Shown here in pieces: positions 59,219 through 64,000 of a DNA stretch of 64,000 nucleotides. Source of the stretch: Nocardioides sp. BP30. Lineage in GTDB: Bacteria > Actinomycetota > Actinomycetes > Propionibacteriales > Nocardioidaceae. Within the stretch, counting starts at the first letter, position 1. Every line of letters starts with the position of its first letter. The notes under the pieces were generated by a model. It was not told where the DNA came from and searched no databases. It worked only from the letters and a program-made list of their open reading frames with translations. The stretch lies in NCBI RefSeq assembly GCF_029873215.1, contig NZ_CP123620.1:4092001-4156000 (forward strand). The letters are read 5' to 3'. A program made the position numbers and the translations under genes.

Positions 59219-60808
59219 TCAGTTCCCCTTCGAGGCGGTGCTGGAGCCGAACATGGCGAGCATCCTGCGGGTGACGGCGAAGCCACCGAAGACGTTGATC
59301 GAGGCGAGCAGTACGGCCAGGCCCGCGAGCAGCTGGATCGTCCGATCGCCGGTGACGGTCGGCAGCTGCAGCAGCGCGCCGACCACCACGACGCCCGAGA
59401 TGGCGTTGGTGACGCTCATCAGCGGGGTGTGCAGGGCGTGGGCGACCTTGCCGATGACGTAGTAGCCGATGACGATCGAGAGCATCAGGACGGTGAAGTG
59501 CTGCGGCAGCGGCTCGGGGGCGAAGGCCACGATCAGCCCGAAGATCGCGATCCCGACCAGGCTCCAGCCGAAGCGAGCCGCTGCCGAGGCCGGCCTCGTC
59601 GCGGGCTTCGCCTCGACAGGCTCGGCGGGCGTGGCCGCCGGTGCCGCGCTGACCTGCACCGGCGGCGGTGGCCACAGCACCTCGCCGCCGTTCGCGCCGC
59701 CGTGCGTGACCGTCAGACCGCGCTGGACGACGTCGTCGAAGTCCAGCACGAGACGGCCGTCCTTGGCCGGCGTGAGCAGCTTCATCAGGTTCACCAGATT
59801 GGTGCCGTACAGCTGCGAGGCCTGCGCCGGCAGCCTGCCGGCGAGATCGGTGTAGCCGATGATCGTCACACCGTGATCGGTGGTGACCACCTCGCCCGCG
59901 ACGGAGCCCTCCACGTTGCCGCCCTGACCTCCTTCCCCACGGCCGGCGGCCATGTCCACCACCACCGAGCCCGGCTTCATCGCCGCCACGTCGGCGGCGG
60001 TGATCAGCCGCGGCGCGGGACGCCCGGGGATGAGCGCGGTGGTGATGAGGATGTCGACGTCAGCGGCCTGCTCGGAGTAGAGCCGCGCGGCGGCAGCGTT
60101 GTAGGCCTCGGAGGTGGCCTTCGCGTACCCGTCGGAGGAGACCTGCTGTTCCTCGGCCGGCACGACTACCGGCAGGTACTCCCCACCCAGCGACTTGACC
60201 TGGTCGGCGACCTCGGGCCGCGGGTCGGTGGCCCGCACGATGGCGCCCAGCGAGGAGGCGGCGCCGATCGCGGCCAGCCCCGCCACCCCGGCACCGGCGA
60301 CCAGCACCTTCGCCGGCGGCACCTTGCCCGCCGCGGTGACCTGGCCGGTGAAGAACCGGCCGAAGTGGTGGGCGGCCTCGATGACCGCGCGGTAGCCCGC
60401 GATGTTCGCCATCGAGGAGAGCACGTCCAGGGACTGCGCTCGCGAGATCCGCGGCACCGCGTCCATCGCCAGCGCTGTCACGTTGCGCGCGGCCAGGGCG
60501 GCCAACAGGTCCGGCGACTGCGCGGGCGCCAGCAGCGCCACCACCGTCGTGCCCGACCGCAGCAGGCCGACCTCCTCGAGCGTCGGCCCGTTCACCCGGA
60601 ACACCACGTCGGCGCCCCACGCGTCGGCGACCGAGCCGATCCGCGCGCCGGCCTCGACGTACGCCTCGTCGGCGAAGGAGGAGAGCTCGCCCGCGCCCGT
60701 CTCGACCAGCACCTCGTAGCCGAGCTTGACCAGCTGGCCCACCGTCGTCGGTGTCGCCGCCACGCGGGTCTCCCCGGGGCGGGTCTCACGAGTCACTCCG
60801 ATCAGCAT
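59219..60808 (-). CDS. pntA: NAD(P) transhydrogenase subunit alpha (fused type)
   Basis: The product is 529 aa: a domain I NAD-binding part (residues 1-380; [53 protein letters not shown]) and a C-terminal three- to four-TM alpha2 part ([40 protein letters not shown]), i.e. the full E. coli-like fused subunit. The start [13 protein letters not shown] is typical. A Crp/GlxR-like palindrome lies 112-127 bp upstream. It forms an operon with pntB. Confidence 0.95.
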   Translation of the reverse strand: MLIGVTRETRPGETRVAATPTTVGQLVKLGYEVLVETGAGELSSFADEAYVEAGARIGSVADAWGADVVFRVNGPTLEEVGLLRSGTTVVALLAPAQSPDLLAALAARNVTALAMDAVPRISRAQSLDVLSSMANIAGYRAVIEAAHHFGRFFTGQVTAAGKVPPAKVLVAGAGVAGLAAIGAASSLGAIVRATDPRPEVADQVKSLGGEYLPVVVPAEEQQVSSDGYAKATSEAYNAAAARLYSEQAADVDILITTALIPGRPAPRLITAADVAAMKPGSVVVDMAAGRGEGGQGGNVEGSVAGEVVTTDHGVTIIGYTDLAGRLPAQASQLYGTNLVNLMKLLTPAKDGRLVLDFDDVVQRGLTVTHGGANGGEVLWPPPPVQVSAAPAATPAEPVEAKPATRPASAAARFGWSLVGIAIFGLIVAFAPEPLPQHFTVLMLSIVIGYYVIGKVAHALHTPLMSVTNAISGVVVVGALLQLPTVTGDRTIQLLAGLAVLLASINVFGGFAVTRRMLAMFGSSTASKGN

Positions 60809-60919
60809 GCGCGGCTCCTTCGCCGTTGTCGTCCTTGCGGGCGTCGTCCCCGGATCATGTCGTACTTCCGAGAACCGTCCCCGTGGTCTCAGTCACTGGT
60901 GAGACAGCACGACAGCAAC

Positions 60920-60935
60920 AGTGACGCGTGTCACA
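60920..60935. promoter_or_regulatory. Crp/GlxR-like palindrome upstream of pntA
   Basis: AGTGACGCGTGTCACA matches the Crp-family consensus TGTGA-n6-TCACA at nine of ten half-site bases. It lies 112 bp upstream of the pntA start. Confidence 0.5.
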
Positions 60936-60992
60936 CGGCAAGCCAAATGGAGCCGCCGACGACGCGCGTCGGCACGCGATCAGGGCACGCGA

Positions 60993-62036
60993 TCAGGGCA
61001 CGCGGTGCAACCACTCAGCGGTCGCATACTTCGTGCGGACCAGCGCCTCGGCCTCGGCGCGGGTGGCCTCGTCCAGCGCGACCCGGGTCAGACCGTAGCT
61101 GCCCTCGAACTCCGCCAGCAGCGCCGCAACCACCGCCTCCCGGGTCATGCCGGTCTGCGATCGCACCGGGTCGACCCGCTTGCCGGCGCTCTTGGTGCCC
61201 TTGTCGGAGAGCTTCTCGCGACCGATCCGCAGCACCTCGAGCATCTTGTCGGCGTCCATGTCGTAGGCCATCGTCGCGTGGTGGATCACGCCGCCCGGGA
61301 TCCGCTTCTGGGCCGAGCCACCGATCTTGCCCTGCGGCGAGGCGATGTCGTTGAGCCCGGAGTAGAAGGCATCGACGCCGAGGCCCTGGTAGCCCCGCAG
61401 CACCCACGCGTCCAGGAACGCATAGGACTCCTGGAAGCTGAGGCCGGCGACCAGCGTCTCGGGCACGTACAACGAGTAGGTGATGGTGTTGCCGGGCTCG
61501 ACGAACATGGCGCCCCCACCGGAGGAACGCCGTACGACCGTCACGTCGTGGCGCCGGGCTCCGTCGAGGTCGACCTCGTTGCGGACCGACTGGTAGGACC
61601 CGATGATCACCGCGTTAGAGGCCCAGTCCCAGATCCGCAGCGCCGGCTTGCGACGCCCCTGCGCCACCTGGCGGCCGAGCACCTCGTCGAGGGCCAGTTG
61701 CAGGTTGGGCTCCAGGGGGCCGGTCTCGATCAGCTCGAAGTCGTGGTCGAACCAGGAGCTCGCGCGGCCCAGCGCACGCAGCACCGTCAGGGCGATGTCG
61801 TGCGGCGCGAACCCGAGCAGCACCGCACCCTCGCTTGCCGCTGTCAGTCGGGAGGTCAGCTCGTCGAGCCCGATGTCGACCGGCAGGTCCTGCAGCACCT
61901 CGGTCAGCGCCCCGAGGGCCTCGTCCGGCTCGAGGAAGAAGTCGCCCGACAGCACGGTCTCGCGCAGCCGCCCGTCCTCCACCTCGCCGTCGATGACGAC
62001 CAGCTTGCCGCCGGGGACCTTGAACTCGCCGTGCAC
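60993..62036 (-). CDS. Lipoate-protein ligase-like protein with N-terminal accessory domain
   Basis: The product is 347 aa. Residues 1-90 (HGEFKVPGGKLVVIDGEVED; SGDFFLEPDEALGALTEVLQ) resemble the lipoate-ligase accessory domain, here at the N-terminus instead of the usual C-terminus. Residues about 100-347 form the biotin/lipoyl ligase fold with VVRRSSGGGAMFVEPGN and the lysine segment IGGSAQKRIPGGVIHHATM. GTG at 62036 is taken as start with AGAGGAG 7 nt upstream; GTG 62042 is too close to that site. It would attach lipoate or octanoate to 2-oxoacid dehydrogenase E2 or GcvH proteins. Confidence 0.85.
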   Translation of the reverse strand: MHGEFKVPGGKLVVIDGEVEDGRLRETVLSGDFFLEPDEALGALTEVLQDLPVDIGLDELTSRLTAASEGAVLLGFAPHDIALTVLRALGRASSWFDHDFELIETGPLEPNLQLALDEVLGRQVAQGRRKPALRIWDWASNAVIIGSYQSVRNEVDLDGARRHDVTVVRRSSGGGAMFVEPGNTITYSLYVPETLVAGLSFQESYAFLDAWVLRGYQGLGVDAFYSGLNDIASPQGKIGGSAQKRIPGGVIHHATMAYDMDADKMLEVLRIGREKLSDKGTKSAGKRVDPVRSQTGMTREAVVAALLAEFEGSYGLTRVALDEATRAEAEALVRTKYATAEWLHRVP

Positions 62037-62089
62037 GCTCACGCTCCTCTCAAGGCGCGATCGGAGGCGTTTATGCCCGGTGGTGCTCC

Positions 62090-62683
62090 TCAGCGCAGCG
62101 GAACGAAGCGGTAGCTGCCGTGGTGGCTGACGGCGTCGTACGCCTGCTCGCGGACGACCAGCGTCATTGTGCCCGCCACCGGGATCACGAGCCGGCCGGG
62201 GTCGGCCAGCTGGTCGAGCAGGGCCCGCGGCAGCTCGCCAGCGTCGGCCGAGACCAGGATCCGGTCGTACGGCGCTCGCTCGGGTACGCCCAGCTCGCCC
62301 TTCCTCGCCAGCCGGATCGTCGCCCACCGCCGACCCGTCGCCGCGAGGTTGGCTCCGCCCCAGCGGACCAGGTCGGGCTCGAGCTCGACGCCGACCACCT
62401 CCCCCTCCGGCCCGGTCAGGTGCGCGAGCAGGGCCGTCGTCCAGCCGGAGCCGGCGCCGACGTCGAGCACCCGCTGACCGGCCACGACCTCGAGCAGGCG
62501 CAGCATCGCCGCGACCGTGCGGGGCTGGGAGTTGGTCTGTCGATGGCCGATCGGCAGCGGGGCGTCGTCCCCCGCGCGGGCGCGTTCGGCCCGCGGCAGG
62601 AAGCCCGCGCGGGGAACGGCGGCGAACGCCGCGTCGACCCGGTCCATGACTCCCGGTATCCCCTCGACGACGGCGCGCTCCAC
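62090..62683 (-). CDS. Protein-L-isoaspartate O-methyltransferase-like protein
   Basis: The product is 197 aa. SAM-binding motif I VLDVGAGSGWTTALLA, motif post-I VVGVELEPDLV and the N-terminal AFAAVPRAGFLP / IGHRQTNSQPRTVAAML blocks are characteristic of Pcm, which repairs isoaspartyl residues. It is shorter than E. coli Pcm (208 aa). GTG 62683 with AGAGG upstream is chosen; ATG 62647 (MDRVDAAFAAVP) would give 185 aa. The long upstream open frame is a shadow of the next gene. It lies 53 bp below the lipoate-ligase-like gene and is probably an independent transcript. Confidence 0.85.
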   Translation of the reverse strand: MERAVVEGIPGVMDRVDAAFAAVPRAGFLPRAERARAGDDAPLPIGHRQTNSQPRTVAAMLRLLEVVAGQRVLDVGAGSGWTTALLAHLTGPEGEVVGVELEPDLVRWGGANLAATGRRWATIRLARKGELGVPERAPYDRILVSADAGELPRALLDQLADPGRLVIPVAGTMTLVVREQAYDAVSHHGSYRFVPLR

Positions 62684-62728
62684 GCCGGGCCTCTGGCCCC
62701 GCTTGGCCCGATCCGGTAGGCAGGAGGC

Positions 62729-63580
62729 ATGAAGATCCTCCTGACCGGTGGAACCGGCTACATCGGCTCGCGCGTCCTGCAGCGGCTCTCCGCCGCGGGA
62801 CACGACGTGACGGCGATCGTCCGCTCCGAGGAGTCGGCCGCGCGCCTGGACCCGGCGGCGGGAGCGCACCCGCTCGTCGCCGACCTCTTCGACGACCAGC
62901 TGCTCACCGGCGTCTTCGGCGACCACGACGCGGTGATCCATACCGCCGCTGGCAGCGACGCCGACGACGAAGCGATGAACACGGCTGTCATCGAGGCGGC
63001 CGAGCGCGCCTTCTCGGGCAGCGGCAAGCACCTGATCCTCACCGGCGGCATCTGGACCTACGGCTCCTCGCCCACCGTCGACGAGCAGACGCCGCCCGCT
63101 CCCCCGCAGGTCACCGCCTGGCGCCTCGCGGGCGAGAGCGCCGTGCTCGCCGGCGACTACCACGGCAACGTCATCCAACCCGCCATCGTCTACGGCTACG
63201 GCACCGGCCTGCCGAGCCTGGTCGTCGCCGCGGCCCAGAACGGCACCAGCATCGGCGAGGGGACGCAGCACTGGACGACCGTCCACGTCGACGACCTGGC
63301 CGACCTCTACCTGCTGGTGCTGGAGAAGGCGCCGGCGCACGAGGCGTACGTCGCGGCGTCCGGCGACAACCCGACCACCCTCGAGCTGGCTCGGGCCGTC
63401 AACGCCGAGGCCGGGCCCGGCACTGCCGAGGCCGCCATCGAGCAGGTCGGGCCGCTGCTGGCCGAAGCTCTGCTGCTCGACCAGCAGGCCGACGCCGCCA
63501 AGGCGAAGGCGCTGGGGTGGCGGCCGCAGCGGCCCACCCTGACAAAGCTGCTGGCCGCTGGCTACCCCGAGGACCGCTGA
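62729..63580 (+). CDS. Atypical NAD-dependent epimerase/dehydratase (SDR)
   Basis: The product is 283 aa with the extended SDR fold. The N-terminal GGTGYIGSRVL binds NAD(P). The catalytic YxxxK is replaced: the segment at the expected position reads TAWRLAGESAVL, so Tyr and Lys are absent, as in atypical SDRs that act as binding or regulatory proteins or use other residues. Later blocks (VIQPAIVYGYGTGLPSLVV; HWTTVHVDDLADLYLLVLEK) are NmrA/epimerase-like. It is divergent from the Pcm-like gene across 45 bp. The substrate is unknown. Confidence 0.85.
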   Translation: MKILLTGGTGYIGSRVLQRLSAAGHDVTAIVRSEESAARLDPAAGAHPLVADLFDDQLLTGVFGDHDAVIHTAAGSDADDEAMNTAVIEAAERAFSGSGKHLILTGGIWTYGSSPTVDEQTPPAPPQVTAWRLAGESAVLAGDYHGNVIQPAIVYGYGTGLPSLVVAAAQNGTSIGEGTQHWTTVHVDDLADLYLLVLEKAPAHEAYVAASGDNPTTLELARAVNAEAGPGTAEAAIEQVGPLLAEALLLDQQADAAKAKALGWRPQRPTLTKLLAAGYPEDR

Positions 63581-63587
63581 GCCGGCG

Positions 63588-64000
63588 TCACACCCCTGCC
63601 GGGGTCTGCTGCTCCTGCGCCCTCTCATCACCCTCGGCGGCGATCTCGGCGACCCGCGCCGAGCGCTTGAACAGCTGGATCAGCAGGGCTGCAGCGGCCA
63701 TCACGATCACCAGCACCGCGTAGCCGAGCACCACCTCCCGCAGCCCGAGGGACGGCGTGAGGAACCCGGCCGCCAGGGCCGGCAGGCAGAAGGCGCAGTA
63801 GCACACGACGTACACGCTGGAGAGCACGCCGGCGCGATCGTCCTCCTCCACCTCGGCCAGCACCAGGCGCAGCCCTCCCTGGAAGCCGGCACCGAAGCCG
63901 GTGCCGCTGATGACGCTGGCGACGAAGAACAACCACGAGGTCTCGGTGGCGACAGCGACGATCATCAACGCCGGGCCGAGCACCAGCGCGGTGCTGCCCC
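63588..64000 (-). CDS. MFS transporter, C-terminal part (5' truncated by window)
   Basis: The frame is open to the window end and covers the last four or five TM helices of a 12-TM major facilitator (VASVISGTGFGAGFQGGLRL; VLSSVYVVCYCAFCLPALAA-GFLTP; VVLGYAVLVIVMAAAALLIQ), then a short cytosolic tail. The substrate cannot be read from this half. It is convergent with the SDR gene, with 7 bp between stops. Confidence 0.8.
   Translation of the reverse strand, partial: GSTALVLGPALMIVAVATETSWLFFVASVISGTGFGAGFQGGLRLVLAEVEEDDRAGVLSSVYVVCYCAFCLPALAAGFLTPSLGLREVVLGYAVLVIVMAAAALLIQLFKRSARVAEIAAEGDERAQEQQTPAGV

Overview
The window is very GC-rich, densely coding chromosomal DNA from an actinobacterium. 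Mycothiol synthase, an actinobacterial-type GlnR, a DUF222/HNH gene with a LexA box, GTG/TTG starts and many 4-bp start/stop overlaps all fit Nocardioidaceae (Nocardioides-like); genus is an inference from gene content. No rRNA, tRNA or CRISPR array was recognised.

Region 1 (1-12.8 kb): two GDP-mannose dehydratase-like SDR genes (the first cut by the window edge), then the neighbourhood that is also conserved around mycobacterial glnR: membrane thioredoxin, MoaD/ThiS protein, GlnR regulator, MshD, a nitrobindin-like / Fur (Nur-like) / YgfZ operon and a DsrE protein. Inserted here are two tandem secreted paralogues with lysine-rich helices, a 964-aa Ala/Glu coiled-coil protein, and three copies of a 62-bp palindrome-bearing repeat, followed by an HSL-type esterase.

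Region 2 (12.9-22.6 kb): phosphate metabolism. It holds polyphosphate kinase, a DUF47 PhoU-like protein with a Pit transporter, the PstSCAB importer with a PHO-box-like direct repeat before pstS and a strong hairpin between pstS and pstC, and a MutT1-type Nudix/histidine-phosphatase. A DUF559 relic flanked by inverted copies of a 53-nt palindromic element lies between the Pit and Pst blocks.

Region 3 (22.6-27.1 kb): a membrane-anchored protein, a copper operon (csoR-copZ-copA) with a CsoR operator palindrome, a 54-aa protein and a cold-shock protein.

Region 4 (27.3-54.8 kb): the main accessory feature, a phage-tail-like contractile injection system (CIS). A leftward set of genes encodes PAAR-like DUF4280 protein, sheath, two tube proteins, tail assembly protein, DUF6760 protein, a 1112-aa disordered protein with about twelve (V/L)RR motifs, LysM hub protein, VgrG-type spike, gp25, baseplate J, tail protein I and a zinc-ribbon tail-anchored protein. 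Divergently transcribed are three overlapping genes for very large bitopic proteins (794, 948 and 2034 aa) with cytoplasmic Ig-like domains, a QRPL juxtamembrane motif, one TM helix and many external carboxypeptidase-regulatory-like repeats. A DUF4255 (Pvc16-type) cap gene lies beyond a SOS-boxed DUF222/HNH gene. No AAA+ ATPase, fibre or obvious tape-measure gene was seen. The layout suggests a cytoplasmic CIS that works with envelope proteins encoded next to it.

Region 5 (54.9-64 kb): a PAP2-type phosphatase with a polytopic membrane protein, PntAB transhydrogenase with a Crp/GlxR-like site upstream, a lipoate-protein ligase-like enzyme, an isoaspartyl methyltransferase-like protein, an atypical SDR and the C-terminal part of an MFS transporter.
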